Shown: positions 44,129 to 56,660, counted from the first letter of the stretch. The stretch: 64,000 bases of DNA from [Phialemoniopsis] sp. UDSM-2020 (GCA_018873225.1 JAEILZ010000008.1:372001-436000), one strand, 5' to 3'. Numbers and translations: made by a program. Notes: generated by a model from the letters alone, not told the origin.

Positions 44129-44739
44129 TCCGTGAAATCAGACAACTCAGAATGAGGGCTGGACTGTTACTGGCATTCCTCCAAACGGTCTTTGTCGTTG
44201 GTTCTCTGACATTGATCAGACGCGCTCAAGCTCAAGACTCAAGCAACGTTGAGATCACGTCAATTGGCTCAGACTTCCAGTGAATAGTACGAGATTAACC
44301 CCCGAAGAAGACGCTTTCTTAGTGAGTTGATCCGCACTCTTGAAATAGTCTACAAAATTCGATAGCTCTTGTAGTTATTGCTAAATATGTGTTATTAGTC
44401 TTTAACTGACATGAAACGGCCATGAATGGTTGGTAAATGATAAACATTGCTTTAAATGTTCTGTATGTGCTTTGACCTCCATTTGTCCAGCTAGGTTCCA
44501 AAACAAAGAAGATCCAAATGACCGTAGTGTCGGAACACTCTCGTTCATAGCGTCTTTGGCTCAGAGAGTCGACCCTACTCGAACACACGCTTCGTACCTT
44601 GAGTCTCAAAAACGAACTTATCGCCCTTGCATGATTAGTCCATGTTCATGATATTATCGCAGATTGCAACTGTGTAGCTTTACAACAACTAGACGGAGAA
44701 GATATCATAAGAGAGTATATATCCTGACCAATAATCTAA
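44129..44739. other. Convergent intergenic region
   Basis: 611 bp, AT-rich, between 3' ends of the transporter and aminotransferase genes. Nothing recognised. Confidence 0.5.
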
Positions 44740-46059
44740 TTAAGCTTTCTGGCGGCATGTCAAGTCCTTCTTCTCCTCAATCCACTCCGCAACCGCATCC
44801 AAGAACCCCTGCAATTGCTGCTTCGTATGGACTGTCATCAAAGTAATCATCCCCCGTCGCGCAATGTAGAACCCGCGGTGCAGCATGTCGAAGAAGAAGA
44901 GCTCGCGCAACACCAGGTCACCGGCTAGTACGTCTGCTGCTGTCTTGACCTCCTTACCCGTGAAGTGCACGTTCAAGAGCGAGCCAACGCCCGAGGCTCG
45001 GAGACTGGAACCAGTTCTCTTGCCCAGTGCATTGAGCTCAGTCCGGAGCCATTCACCGAGCTGAAACAGGTCCTCGGCAACCTGAGGCGTCCACACCTGC
45101 ATGACGGCATTGGCGGCTGCCATGGTGATGACGTTGTTGTTGTACGTGCCCGAGTGGTAGACGCCGTTCGGGTGGCCGGGTAGCAGGATGTCCATGATCT
45201 CCTGCTTTCCGCCGAACACGCCGCAGCTCACGCCACCACCGCCCCAGTATTTGCCCAGGGTAGTCATGTCAGGGTAGACGCCGATTCTCTCTTGAAGGCC
45301 ACCGGCAGACATGCGAGACGTCATGATCTCGTCAAAGATCAACACAGCGCCGATCTCATCTGCCACACGCCGGACGGCCTTGATGAAGTCGACATCAGCC
45401 GGGATGCACCCGGAGCCTCCCTGCATCAGCTCGACGAGAACAGTGCCGATCTGGCCTTTGTGCTGTGCCACCGTTTTCTCCATCGCCGCGATGTCGTTAT
45501 ATGGCGAGATAACCCACTGATGAGGAGAGTTCATCGTCTTGCCATTCTCCTTGCTGAACGCAGTCAGCCCGCCGTGGAACCCGCCCTGGAAGACGAGAAT
45601 CCTGTCCTTCTCAGAGTACGCTCTGGAAAGTGAGAGTGCAAGCGCCACCGTCTCGGTGCCAGAGTTGGAGAAACGCAGTCTCTCAATGCTGCGGAAGCGG
45701 TCGACGAACTGGCGCGCGACGTTGGCCTCGAGGTTGTTGATGCCGCCGAGCGCGTAGCCGTTGTCGATGGCGCCGTGCATGGCCTGCGTGATGAGCGGCT
45801 GCGAGTGACCGAACAGGCCGGCGCTGTACTCGCCGCAGAGGTCGAGGTATTCGTGGCCGTCAACATCCTTCAGAAAGGCGTCATGACCGGAGGCGAGCAC
45901 GAGAGGGAAGGGGTACCAGTGCAGCGTGTTCCGGCTGATGCCACCGGGCACATAGCGGGTGCCGACTTTGTCCAGCTCGCCGGATTCAGGGTTGGCGGCG
46001 CCGAAGCGCTCGAGGGCGTCTTGAAGGGCCACCGCCGTAGGAGAGTCTACTGAACCCAT
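44740..46059 (-). CDS. Class III PLP aminotransferase / glutamate-1-semialdehyde aminomutase-like
   Basis: Single exon, 439 residues, full family length. Class III landmarks are present: 'DGHEYLDLCGEYSAGLFGHS' near residue 65, 'FSNSGTETVALALSLSRAYS' (cofactor phosphate loop) and 'IFDEIMTSR' with the ring-stacking Asp. The Schiff-base lysine is in 'MTTLGKYWGGG', and 'YHSGTYNNN' follows. The closest look is to glutamate-1-semialdehyde 2,1-aminomutases, but ascomycetes do not make tetrapyrroles by that route, so a catabolic amine or amino-acid transaminase is likelier. Position beside an amide hydrolase, importer and regulator suggests handling of a released amine; this is inference. Confidence 0.85.
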   Translation of the reverse strand: MGSVDSPTAVALQDALERFGAANPESGELDKVGTRYVPGGISRNTLHWYPFPLVLASGHDAFLKDVDGHEYLDLCGEYSAGLFGHSQPLITQAMHGAIDNGYALGGINNLEANVARQFVDRFRSIERLRFSNSGTETVALALSLSRAYSEKDRILVFQGGFHGGLTAFSKENGKTMNSPHQWVISPYNDIAAMEKTVAQHKGQIGTVLVELMQGGSGCIPADVDFIKAVRRVADEIGAVLIFDEIMTSRMSAGGLQERIGVYPDMTTLGKYWGGGGVSCGVFGGKQEIMDILLPGHPNGVYHSGTYNNNVITMAAANAVMQVWTPQVAEDLFQLGEWLRTELNALGKRTGSSLRASGVGSLLNVHFTGKEVKTAADVLAGDLVLRELFFFDMLHRGFYIARRGMITLMTVHTKQQLQGFLDAVAEWIEEKKDLTCRQKA

Positions 46060-47282
46060 CGTGTATTGATCTTCTTGGGGTGGTTCAAATTGGACAGGAT
46101 AATGAAGCTGCGTACGTGAGACGAGATGCTCTGTAGCTACTTGGACATGGGATTCCTGCGTGTTGCCATATAAGCCCCAGTTGGGTATCTCGATGAGAAA
46201 CTAGTTCTTTTTGGGTAATTCTTCAATGATACACCAGGAATAGTAATCATCTAACGATCTACAGTGGACTAACGGACTGACCATCATCAAACGACACAAA
46301 GAGCGGAACGTGGCCTGCTGATAATACACTCATGTACTCAAAAGAGCAATTATTCTAGACCTAATTTACTGACGACGATTACTTCTTTGGGGGCTTCTCC
46401 AACGGCATCGAATCAAATGGAGGCGAAATTAATATGTCATGACGTATAGGAATTTATTCAGCTCTTTCTAATAAACACAGAACCAAACTAAGACAAGTTT
46501 AATTCCGATGATAGTTGTTATAATGACTAGTCACACATAGTATGAATAAGCCGAAATCAGTGATAGTACAACAAATTCTCTATCTCAAATCATTCCAAAC
46601 ATCACGCACAGAATCTCGTCAGTCTTTGACGAGGCCGGTAAATCTTGCAAGTAGAGGCGAGGATGACTATCACGAGCCCCGATATTCGCTGGTGTGGAGC
46701 GGAGCACCCACGTCAGGTCCCACCTAGAATTACTCCAACTGGTAATCGACAGACCCACGCGTCGATGGAGATTGGCTGAAGGCCAGGGCATGGAAATGAC
46801 CACTAAGGAGGAATGGGAATAGCTGCTTCCACCACGAGAGGGACTGGCGTCGGAGAAAGATGTCGGGATTCCGATGTAGACTTGCTCGGGAGACCGCTTT
46901 TGAATGGTACTCCCAGTTTTGATTGGCCAAAACAGCCAAATTGGTCCATAAAACACCAAGACTTGTCAGAAAATGCGGTGCCCCGAGGACGTCTTCCGCT
47001 GGGACCAAATATCCCGCGTGGGTGCCGTCTTCCATCCCACCCTTTTGCACTAGATTTGATCCACAGATCCCCCGTGAGGGATGCCGCCCCCAAAGAGGTA
47101 TCGCTAGCAAGACCCTGGACAGACATCGAGGTCGGACTTGTGGACCGATATCGCCTGTCAAAGTGACGATTTGCTTTATCAACTTTTTTTGTCTCCAGTT
47201 GGGAAGAATAATGTCTGTGGTGACAAGTCAGAAAGCCAACGATAATTGAGTAGAGAGAGCCATTAGGAGCTGTGTCACAGTC
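46060..47282. other. Intergenic between aminotransferase and lactate dehydrogenase
   Basis: 1.2 kb between divergent genes. Several 100-270 codon frames lie on both strands at 46730-47612, but they overlap each other and the first lactate dehydrogenase exon and show no domains. AT-rich at 46260-46560. Confidence 0.4.
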
Positions 47283-49508
47283 ATGAGTCTGCAAAGGACT
47301 GGTGTGAGGGCAATTGGCGTATGGCCTCGCGTAGCCAACTTGGGAAGGACATTTGCTATTAGTCGTAGATGTTGGCAACGAGCCACGAGACACGCCGCAA
47401 GATGCTACTCCGCACAGTCGCAGAAGCCTGAGCATGCTGGTGAGCCGTCGTCGAGCAAGAAAGCAAGCTTCGGTGGACCGCCCGTGTACGGGACTTTGTT
47501 CACAGCAGTATGGACAACCCACCTTCCGTCGGCGTGCTACGGTAACTAACAAGTCATGCAGATCGTCGCAACGGTATCCGGCTTCGCGTACTTCACACAA
47601 CGACGACAGCACGCACCGGCATCAGACACGCCGCTCGACACAGCAGACGCCGCCCCGCGAAAACCGTTGCCGGGCACAATCTCATACGATGAAGTACAAA
47701 AGCACGCCTCAGCAGACGACTGCTGGGTCATCATAGACGTAAGTACAAACTACACAACATGACGGAAAGGTTCACCTAGAGTTTCCTCTCTGACACGCAC
47801 AAACAGGGCCAAGTCTACGACTTGACCGCCTTCCTCGCCCTGCACCCAGGCGGCGCGCAAGCCATCCTCCTGCACGCCGGCCGCGACGCGACGCAGGTCT
47901 TTACGATGTTGCACCCGTCCGACGCCCTCGCTACGCTGGACCCGGAGGTCTGTCTCGGCCCCGTCGACCCGGCGACGATGCCAGAGGAGGAAGACGACGA
48001 AGAAGACGAGGACGCTCTGCGGATCCGCGAGGCGAGGGCCGAGATGCCGGCCGCGCAGGACATGCTTCTGCTTCAGGACTTTGAGCGCTGGGCCGAGCGG
48101 GTGCTGAGTCGGACTGCCTGGGCGTACTACCGCAGCGCGGCGGATGAGGAGAGAAGTAAGTCACCTGCACTGTCAGCTGCAGCGTGTTTGGTGTTGATAT
48201 TGTGTGTGCAACAGCATTCGACGAGAACCGACATGCCTTTGGGCGGTACTTCTTCCGCCCGCGAATCCTGCGAGGCGATATGAACGAAGGATCGACCGAT
48301 ACGACATTCATGGGCATCGAGACCAGCGTGCCCATCTTTATCAGTCCTGCTGCGATGGCGAAACTGGGCCACCCTCTTGGGGAGGTTAATTTGACGAAGG
48401 CCGCAGGAGAGTGTGGTGTCGTACAGGCGGTGAGTCTTCGGCTTTACGATGTCAAGGTGAGCGATGCTAATGTGCTTGTGCTCAGATATCAGCCAACGCG
48501 AGCTGTGCGGTGGAGGAGCTCTTCGAGGCCAGGAAAGATGACACGCAGCCCCTGATATTCCAAGTGAGTCCTCCACCCTCCCCGATACTGCCTCTTACTA
48601 CCAAACCTAACCTTCCATACCAGCTGTACCTTAACAAAGACCGCCCCGCCTCAGAGCGCCTCCTCCACAAGATAGAGAAGCTCGGCGCCCGCGCCATCAT
48701 GTTCACCGTCGACACGCCCTGGGAGTCGAAGCGCACGCTCGACGAGCGCGTCAAGACGGCCGCCAACAGCGCCCTCGCGGCCTCTGCACCGGCAGCACCG
48801 TTAACATCCGGCAAGACGAATTCGGACGCCGCGCCTGCTGCCGCGCTGGCGGCCGGCAAGGCGATCTCGGGATACCAGGACCACAACCTCTCGTGGTCAG
48901 ACGTCGCCTTCATCAGGCGGCACACGAAACTGCCCATCATTGTCAAGGGCGTGCAGTGCGTCGAGGACGTGCAGTTGTGCGTTGAGCACGGCGTCGACGG
49001 CGTGTTACTTGTAAGGCTCATCTTGTCATGCCTCATCAACTATGGTATAGAAAGCTGACTTTGTCCCCGGCAGTCGAACCACGGCGGCCGCCAGGCAGAC
49101 TACGCCCCGGCCCCGATCGACGTCCTGTACGAGCTGCGCGTCCTGCGGCCGGACCTCTTCTCCAAGATCGAGGTCATGATCGACGGCGGCGTGCGGTCGG
49201 GCGCCGACGTCGTCAAGGCACTGGCGCTGGGTGCGAAGGCTGTCGGCCTGGGCAGGCCCTTCCTGTACGCCAATGGGACGCATGGGCAGGAGGGCGTCAC
49301 GAGGGCCATACAGAGTGAGTGCACATATAGTGATGAATCATTCTCGAGTAGTGGGACCAACTGACGTTTTGTGATAGTCCTGCACGAAGAGATCACCAAC
49401 ACGATGCGGAATATCGGGGCGAAGAAGGTCAGTGATCTCAAGCCGGAGATGGTGGGACCTGCCGGGCCGTGGGTTGGGGCGAATCGCCCGCCGTATTTGC
49501 AGAAGTGA
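47283..49508 (+). CDS. Flavocytochrome b2-type L-lactate dehydrogenase
   Basis: Model: 47283..47507, 47562..47738, 47807..48155, 48215..48429, 48486..48563, 48624..49010, 49074..49314, 49378..49508; 600 residues, every phase closing. The Arg/Ser-rich N-terminus looks like a mitochondrial presequence followed by a hydrophobic segment. A cytochrome b5 domain carries the haem-ligand motif LHPGG (His about 147). The FMN domain shows 'PIFISPAAMAKLGHP', 'KGVQCVEDV' and catalytic His480/Arg483 in SNHGGR. Cyb2 oxidises L-lactate to pyruvate in the intermembrane space, passing electrons to cytochrome c. A strongly acidic hinge follows the haem domain and an Ala-rich loop interrupts the FMN barrel near the position of the protease-sensitive loop of yeast Cyb2. 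Confidence 0.9.
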
Positions 49509-49818
49509 GGTCGAGGAGTGAAAGCAGCGATGCGAGAAGAAGGCGGTGACTTGTTGAATACAAATATGTGAGAGCGATGGTGTGGGAAGTGGCATAAGAA
49601 GGAAGGGTTATGGTAATAGAAAAGACGTAGATTGGTTCGTATCGACCAAGTAATTAGAGTACTAGAAGGGGAACTGTTGCCATCTCAATGTCATTTGAAA
49701 GGGTTGAAAGAGAACAAAGGGGTATCATTCAATCATCATCAGACCTAAAGTACCAAAACGCCATATTATCCTCCATCATGTACATTTCGGGCGCCCACCT
49801 CATCCACAGCAGGATTGC
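49509..49818. other. Convergent 3' flanks
   Basis: 310 bp between the lactate dehydrogenase and alpha/beta hydrolase stops. Nothing seen. Confidence 0.5.
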
Positions 49819-51401
49819 CTACTGCTTCTCCCCCTCGAGTAGTTCCTTCGCAAAGGCATCGACGGCGTCCCGCAAGACGTAGATCGTTCTGCCCTCCGTC
49901 CAAAAGTGACCCGCCGTCGAGACCTCGTGCGATCGGAAGAGTGATCGCCCCTCCTCCGCAGATGACAGCTGCTTGCACCAAAAGCGCATCTTCTTGGCGG
50001 TCAAAAAGTTGTCGGCGTCGCCGTAGATAGCCAGCGAGGGGTTCTGGACGAGTTTCTGGTCCGTGTCGACAGCTCCCTCGGACTCTGAGTGGGACTTGGA
50101 CGATTTGTCGCTCTCGTGCCCTTCCTGGGCCGACGATCCATGGTGGTGTTTCCGGCCCTTGTTATGGTGCGACGACTTGAAGAACGGCAGCGAGAAGGAC
50201 ATCGTCGCCAGGTTCGTCATCACGCCCACGGGTGGTGAGACCATCAGGTACGCGACGCGCGGGGCATACAAGTCCTGAATCACGGGCAAATGATGCTCCC
50301 CATCCTTGCCGTCCTCACCCTCCTGCGCCGCCTCCTCGGGTATATCCTCCACCGACGACGTCGACGCTTTGTCTCCGCCGGCAGCATGCTTGTGCCGCAA
50401 GCGCCAGCTCAGACTCCGCGCGTGGTGCTGCTGCTGGCCCCCGGGCCTCGGCTTTGTGCGCGCCACGAGCTCCGCCACGCCCTTGCGTATCCTTTCTTCG
50501 GCGTCCTCGAGCGAGAACGACCTGCGCCCTCCGTCGTGGCTCTTGCGCACGTGCAGGTCCTCGTCGCCGCCGACGCGCACGCCGAGAGAGTTGCGGTTCG
50601 CATGTTGTTTCAACCGCGCGGCGCGCACGGCGGCGTGTATGGCCGCGTTCTGCGACTCGGCGAGGTGCTGCGCGCGTAGGCGGATCTCAGCCGCGGGGGT
50701 GCCTGTTAGGGGTGCCGCGAAGGGCTCGAGGATCGGGTGGAGGGGCGGGAGTTGGGAGGTGACCATCGCGCCGTAGGAATAGCCTGCGAAGACGAGGACG
50801 GGAGGGGTATGGTTGTTTTGAGGAGGCGTGGATGTGGGAATGGCGGTCAGTGGGGAAGGACCCGTGGGTGATGTCGGTCTGTCTTGGGTCAGGTCGCGAG
50901 GGAATGGATCGAGGAAGTGGGCGTAATGGTAGAGGAAGCCGGCGAAGGATGCGTAGTCGGCGCGCTCGGCCTTGGAGGTCCAGGACGTCCTTCCTGCTGA
51001 GCCGCCGGCGCCTCTGCTCGCGCGTCAGTAAAGTTCTTTTTGCCATCGCAGAGTCCAATCGCAATCCTGCGCGGTATGACGTACCTGAAATTGAATGTGC
51101 CCACGACGAAGCCCTTCTTCAGCAATGTCCCCGCGACGAGATCCACCACGGGGTCGTCTTGGCTACCGCCGAGGGGCGCGTACGGGTGCGCGACGATGGC
51201 GACATTCTTCCGCCATGATTCGGGCGAGCGCGTGCTGGAGCTTCCCGATACGATCAGCGAGCGCGGGTGGAAGACGCGACAGTCGAGGGTAATACCGTCG
51301 TGGAGGCTGGGGATGGTAAAGCTGAGTGTCGGGGTCGAAGGCAGCATCTTCCAAGGCACGTGGGAGAGCGACTCCTCGTGGATCTTGGTCGCGGCTGTCA
51401 T
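49819..51401 (-). CDS. Alpha/beta hydrolase
   Basis: Model: complement(49819..51013, 51085..51401), 503 residues. Exon 1 gives the leading strands ('VAIVAHPYAPLGGS..DPVV'), and the joined exons contain the nucleophile elbow 'FAGYSYGAM'. The likely acid/histidine lies near 'LAIYGDADNF' and 'AGHFWTEG' at the C-terminus. The fold matches dienelactone-hydrolase-type or dipeptidyl-peptidase-like serine hydrolases. A long insert of about 170 residues between strand 5 and the acid, rich in His, Ser, Lys and Glu, is probably disordered. No signal peptide. The ORF methionine at 50766 is inside the nucleophile elbow and cannot be the start. Substrate unknown. Confidence 0.75.
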
Positions 51402-52828
51402 GGAGGGCGAGCCCTGAATGCTGATGCTGTATTATGGTCCGGAAGCAAGGCTGATTGTTTGTCTGGACGGCCAAAGTGACGCTCATTGTGCAGATTGGCA
51501 GCTCCGGTTTACGTGTGGGTCAAAATCACATGCATTGATGCATGCATCAAAGCTCCAGGGCTGAATGCCGTCATGGTCATCAACCCCGCTACTTGCATAA
51601 ACTGCCACAACCTGGAATGGCAAGCCTACCTCAATTTGCCTTGACTTTTGACAAGCTCGGAATCTTCTGAGCTGTAAGTATGCAATGTCCAAATTACCGA
51701 CTCAATGTAGACTCAACTCTTTTTGGCGTGGCCAAGAATTTGAGATGACGAAGGATGAAGCTAGGGCAGAGAATCTTGACTTTGTCACACCACAAATATA
51801 TTCCGTATGATGTCTTGTTTCATACAAAAAAATTTGCTCTGAGACATGATGAATTCCTGTCATGAGGCAATGGACTTGTCTGCCCTCACGCGTTGCTGGT
51901 ATTCTGAAATATGTCAGACCTCTGCCCACACCTCAATGTCCAGCAACACTGACTCAAAGGGACAACCAGGACCAAAGAGAAGGCACCTTGAACCAATTGT
52001 CGGGTACAAAACTCATGCATCGTCTGGCTCACGTCGACAGTTTTGTGCTTATTATTAGAGTGTGCTCCGTCGTTACAGTTAGCAAACTATGCCGAAACGG
52101 TATTGGCACCAACGCCCCCTGTCAATTCAATCAAAAGACGCTGCAAAGTCCAACCACGAGTTAATCTACTCGAGAAGCTTAAAAGACTTGAAAGCATGCC
52201 CTGACCTGGTCGCCGGCTCATGACCAATACTAAACCCCTCATCTATCCGAAATCCCGATGAGAATAAGGTCCGAGGTAGCATTCGCTCATCGAGTGCGAC
52301 CCAGGCGATGCCCACTTGGTCATCGGTTCCAGATCTCTGTCGACCCTCCCCACACTTAGCAAACCCGGTAACGCCTCTAATGAGGTGAAATTTCGGCCCA
52401 CGTTGCCGGAAACCGCCAAGGCGACGCCAACCCGGATCCTGCAGCAGCGGCTACCTCCTCCGTCAGCTTGATCGAGCCGCACTAGCACGTGTGGGTGGAC
52501 GAGCCCCCTTCATCTCGCTGCTGGCCCACAACGGTGCGGAAGTCGACGGCCGCGCATGCCTGTTTCTATTACACGGAGGGCTGCAGCCATGTCCGCAGCC
52601 AGCTAACGGTTCCATGGTTTCACACGCGCCCGCGCAACGAGGCCCGAGACATGTGACGACATGATTCTCAAGATGCTTGCTCTCAAAGATTATAAATGAC
52701 AGGCCGCCCATCCCTACGCGTCGCTATGACAAGGTTGCTTCACCACCAAGCCTTTCAAGGAGTGCCAAGTCGTAGATTGTACAACCTTCAGTTCCGTCTT
52801 TGAACGAGTTTCGATCTCGACAACCAAG
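51402..52828. other. Promoter region of hydrolase and GH45 cellulase
   Basis: 1.4 kb between divergent starts. No coding character. The part next to the GH45 start is GC-richer. No repeat recognised. Confidence 0.45.
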
Positions 52829-53934
52829 ATGCGTGGCCTATCAACTGTATTGTCCCTCGGCCTGGCGGTCGCCCTGCCGCTCGGCGCTCAAGCCGCCTCG
52901 GGATCAGGCCACTCTACCCGGTAGGCAGCCTATCGCATTACCTTATCCTATCGATCAAAGACTTATCTAGAACAGATATTGGGACTGCTGCAAGCCCTCC
53001 TGCGCCTGGTCAAAGAAGGCCGCAGTGAGCCGTCCCGTCGGAACCTGCGACAAGAGCGACAACCCCCTCTCCGACCCCGATGCCAAGTCCGGCTGCGACG
53101 GCGGCGGCGCCTTCATGTGCTCCACCCAGCAGCCGTGGGCCGTCAACGACAACCTGGCCTACGGCTTCGCCGCCACGGCCATCAGCGGTGGCAACGAGGC
53201 TTCGTGGTGCTGCGCCTGCTATGCGTAAGTGCACCTTCAGCCTCACAACGCTGCCTGTTTGTATGTGAAGGCTAAACAATGTGACTTGTCTAACAGCCTG
53301 ACCTTCACCTCCGGCCCCGTCTCCGGCAAGACCATGGTCGTGCAGTCCGTCAACACGGGCGGCGACCTCTCCGGCAACCACTTCGACCTCCAGATGCCCG
53401 GCGGCGGCCAGGGCATCTTCTCCGGCTGCAACGCCCAGTACGGCGGCATCCCCGGCGCGCAGTACGGCGGCGTGTCGTCGCGCTCCGAGTGCGCGGGAAT
53501 GCCGGGCAAGCTGCGCTCCGGCTGCGAGTGGCGCTTCGACTGGTTCCAGAACGCAGACAACCCCAACTTTGACTTTGTCCAGGTCCAGTGCCCGAGCGAG
53601 CTGACGGCGATCACGGGCTGCAAGCGCAACGACGATGGCAATTTCCCCGTGTTCAACCCTCCGTCCGGGGGTAACACCGGCGGCGGCGGCAACAACGGTG
53701 GTGGTAACAATGGCGGTGGGAACAACGGCGGCGGCGGTAACACTGGTGGTGGCTCGGGCTCTGGTACCGCTCCTCAGTGGGCTCAGTGCGGAGGGAACGG
53801 CTACACTGGCCCAACCACCTGTGCCAGCCCGTACAAGTGTGTGGCTCAGAATGAATGTGAGTGTTGATCTTGTGGACAAGACTTGTGCGGTCGAACATCT
53901 GCTGACATATTCAGGGTACTCTCAATGCATCTAG
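52829..53934 (+). CDS. GH45 endoglucanase with CBM1
   Basis: Model: 52829..52920, 52976..53224, 53297..53856, 53915..53934; 306 residues. Signal peptide to about residue 23 ([14 protein letters not shown]). The catalytic domain opens with the GH45 signature formed across intron 1, '[11 protein letters not shown]', containing the nucleophile-side Asp; 'WCCACYA' and '[10 protein letters not shown]' with the acid Asp follow. A Gly/Asn linker leads to a family 1 cellulose-binding module ('[15 protein letters not shown]') whose last residues (W-YSQCI) come from the 7-codon final exon. It is secreted and cuts internal beta-1,4 bonds of cellulose, typical of plant-degrading fungi. Confidence 0.93.
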
Positions 53935-54395
53935 GTCTTGGATCCTGATAAAGATTGGGGTAAATACTGGACAAACGGTGTCGGGGTCAATTGTGCGGCG
54001 TGCCATTTCTCTATGGCCTTCAAGATGTCGGGAACTGTAGTCATACATGCCGCCCGCTCTCGTACGGTGCCATCCACCTCTTTGAGCATGTATGTGCGCT
54101 ATAATTAATGTAGACCTGCTCATAATTGCTATGATATACTTGTCCTAAGAGTTTTAATGTTGCCTTTAAATCTAGTTGGGGCATGAAGGCAGTTCGGGAT
54201 GTGGGCACACCCAAGTTATCTCTCCACAACCCGCACCCACGAAGTACCCCAGCTTCCCCCGCCTCCCCAGAATCACTGGCAGTGCAAATATTTGGCTAGA
54301 GCTTAAGTTTTCTGCCGTATTTAAGATCTACAATAAGGGCTTTCAAAGATTGCAGATAGTACACAATTCATCATCATACTTTAGTCACAAGCCCA
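53935..54395. other. Intergenic, GH45 to P450
   Basis: 461 bp; terminator side of the cellulase and P450 promoter. Nothing specific. Confidence 0.5.
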
Positions 54396-56170
54396 ATGAT
54401 TCTCTTGCCCCCCACAACGCTTTTACTCGCCGCTATAGGGCTGGGATTCTTCTCAGCATACTTTATCAAGGTCTTAAGATGAGATCGTTATTTTACTCAT
54501 GATCATAGACTAACACTCCAAAGCTGCTACGCACCGCACGGTTTGGACCTCTTCGACATGTCCCCGGCCCAGAATACGCGAGATGGACCAATTTCAGGTT
54601 AAAGCTCGAGGTGATCCGTGGCCGCAGGTGTCACTATATTCACCAACTGCATCAGAAATACGGTATGGTTCTGTGAGAAGCTGTCCTGTGCCCAGGACAT
54701 TGCCTGACAACATGTTTTGGCAGGACTTTTTGTCCGCATCGCCCCGGACGAAGTGGCCATCAGCGACCTTGCGGCTTTCCGGGCCATACACAATATTGGC
54801 TCCGGGTTCAGAAAGTCCCCGTGGTACTTGAAATTCAACAATTCGTCGGCGCCGGGCATCTTTGCCATGACCGATCCGGCAGCCCATTCGGTGCGACGGC
54901 GGCTGCTGGCTCAGCCATTCTCCAATTCCTCCCTGCTCCGGTACGAGAGCGTAGTCCGTTCCAAGGTTGAACTCGCGATTACCAAGATGGAACACGAATC
55001 TGCCGACAGCGAAGTGGACATACTCAAGTGGTTTACTTTTATGGCCACCGACGTCATGGGCCAACTGAGCTTTGGACAGTCCTTTGAGATGCTGCAAAAG
55101 GGAAGGGTATGTTGGTTTCGCTGCTTTTGGGCGGAGACATACAGACATTGCAGGGTTGCTAACTGGTACAGAAAACTCAATACATCCATGATCTAGAGAC
55201 AGTCATGAAAATATCGGGAATGAGCGTCGAGCTTGGACCGCTTTTGAAGCTGGTTCCATTCGGGTTGCCTGATGTGCGCAAGCTCCGTCAGAGACTCGAT
55301 TCTTATGGCAGAGCGGCGATGCAGACTTGTAGGGATTTGGTCGGCTCTGCTGGCTCAGACTCCGCATCTACAAGCCTGTTGTCCAGGTTCCTCCACGGAC
55401 CCGGCAAAGCTGGACTGTCCGATCAAACCCTTGCGCAGGAGGCATCCAATCTGATAGTCGCCGGCAGTGACACGACTGCTGTGACGCTGACTTATCTGGT
55501 GTGGGCTGTACTCAAGGGTGAGAATCACTCCGTCCGTGCAAAGCTCTTCGAAGAAATACAGCAAGTCTCGATGGATGCCAGCGTCAGTCAGTTGATGACC
55601 TTGAAATACCTTGCGGGTGTCGTCAATGAGACTCTTAGACTGTACGGAGCGGCGCCAGGGAGCCTACCCCGGATCGTGCCATCGCCAGGCGTGACTCTAG
55701 GACCGTATTTCTTCCCCGAAGGAACTACCGTTAGTACTCAAGCCTTCACAATGCACCGACACCCGAATATCTTCCCGGAGCCTGAAAGGTAAGAAGACCT
55801 GATGAGTATCGTACTGCCGTTCAGGAAGCTCAAGAACCTACTACTAGATTCCTTCCGCACCGATGGGAATCCCCGACAGAAAAGATGAAAGACGCGTTCT
55901 CGCCGTACGGGGCGGGTTCACGAGGTATGTAAATCCACGCACTGCCTCGTAGGCCAGGCTAATTACCTACCATCAATAGTCTGCCTCGGCCTACACCTGG
56001 CAATGATGGAGCTATACCTTGGTGCATTCTGCTTCTTTCGCAACTTTCCTTCAGCCGAGAACAGCGCATCGAGCATGAATGGTGGCATGGATATTGAGAA
56101 TTTCTTTTTGATCGCTCCAAAGGCTCACAAATGCGAGGTCCGACTGACGAGACCAACCGTGGAAAAGTGA
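54396..56170 (+). CDS. Cytochrome P450 monooxygenase
   Basis: Model: 54396..54470, 54524..54662, 54724..55106, 55172..55788, 55848..55924, 55980..56170; 493 residues. Exon 1 is a signal-anchor helix ('TTLLLAAIGLGFFSAYFIK'); its donor GTCTTA is weak, so this first exon is less certain. Then come the proline hinge 'HVPGPEYARW', the oxygen-binding helix I motif AGSDTT, ExxR in 'NETLR', and the haem loop 'FSPYGAGSRVCLG' formed only after splicing exons 5 and 6. It resembles ER-bound fungal P450s of secondary or xenobiotic metabolism. No polyketide or peptide synthase neighbours, so the substrate is open. Confidence 0.85.
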
Positions 56171-56660
56171 CCCTCACCAAGAGAACAATCTTGCTAGTCT
56201 ATTTACGTAGCTTTAGCTGGTGGCAGGTCCCTTCTGTGACAATCCTAAGGAGGAGAAACACAAGTAAACGCATATGATGTTGAGCCCGGGCTTATTGACC
56301 CTAGTCATGTCCATAGTCACCATCTGAGGATATTTCATCATCCTGGGGATATCCATGAAGAAGGATTTAACATTAATGTTGTCTTTCGAGCCACGTTCAG
56401 CCCTGCCCTTTGGAGCTGAGGACACGTACGTGCATGAAGCTGATCGCTACGAACCTGTTCTGGATATTATGGATATGTTGCAGTTGCGACCGGAAGAGAA
56501 TCAGTTGGACGTTGTTCTTATCTGAGACACCAAGCAGTAGTGGAGTTTGGCGGCTGCGGTTTATTTGAGATTTGGGACGAGAATGACCGGCTGTACATAG
56601 GAGCACGGCGTTCACATCAGTCTACATGTACCTGCAGGTGGCAGATACAATGTTAAGTAT
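56171..56660. other. Convergent 3' region
   Basis: 490 bp between the P450 and GH31 stops. Small frames only; nothing recognised. Confidence 0.5.

Noticed and set aside
46803..47612. 269-aa minus-strand ORF
   Set aside because: Antisense to the first exons of the lactate dehydrogenase and promoter; no domain.
53668..53765. Repeat resembling an array
   Set aside because: It is the Gly/Asn linker codons of the GH45 protein, not a CRISPR or satellite.
53010..53879. 289-aa antisense ORF
   Set aside because: Shadow of the GH45 gene; Ala/Val/Gly-rich composition from GC-rich codons.
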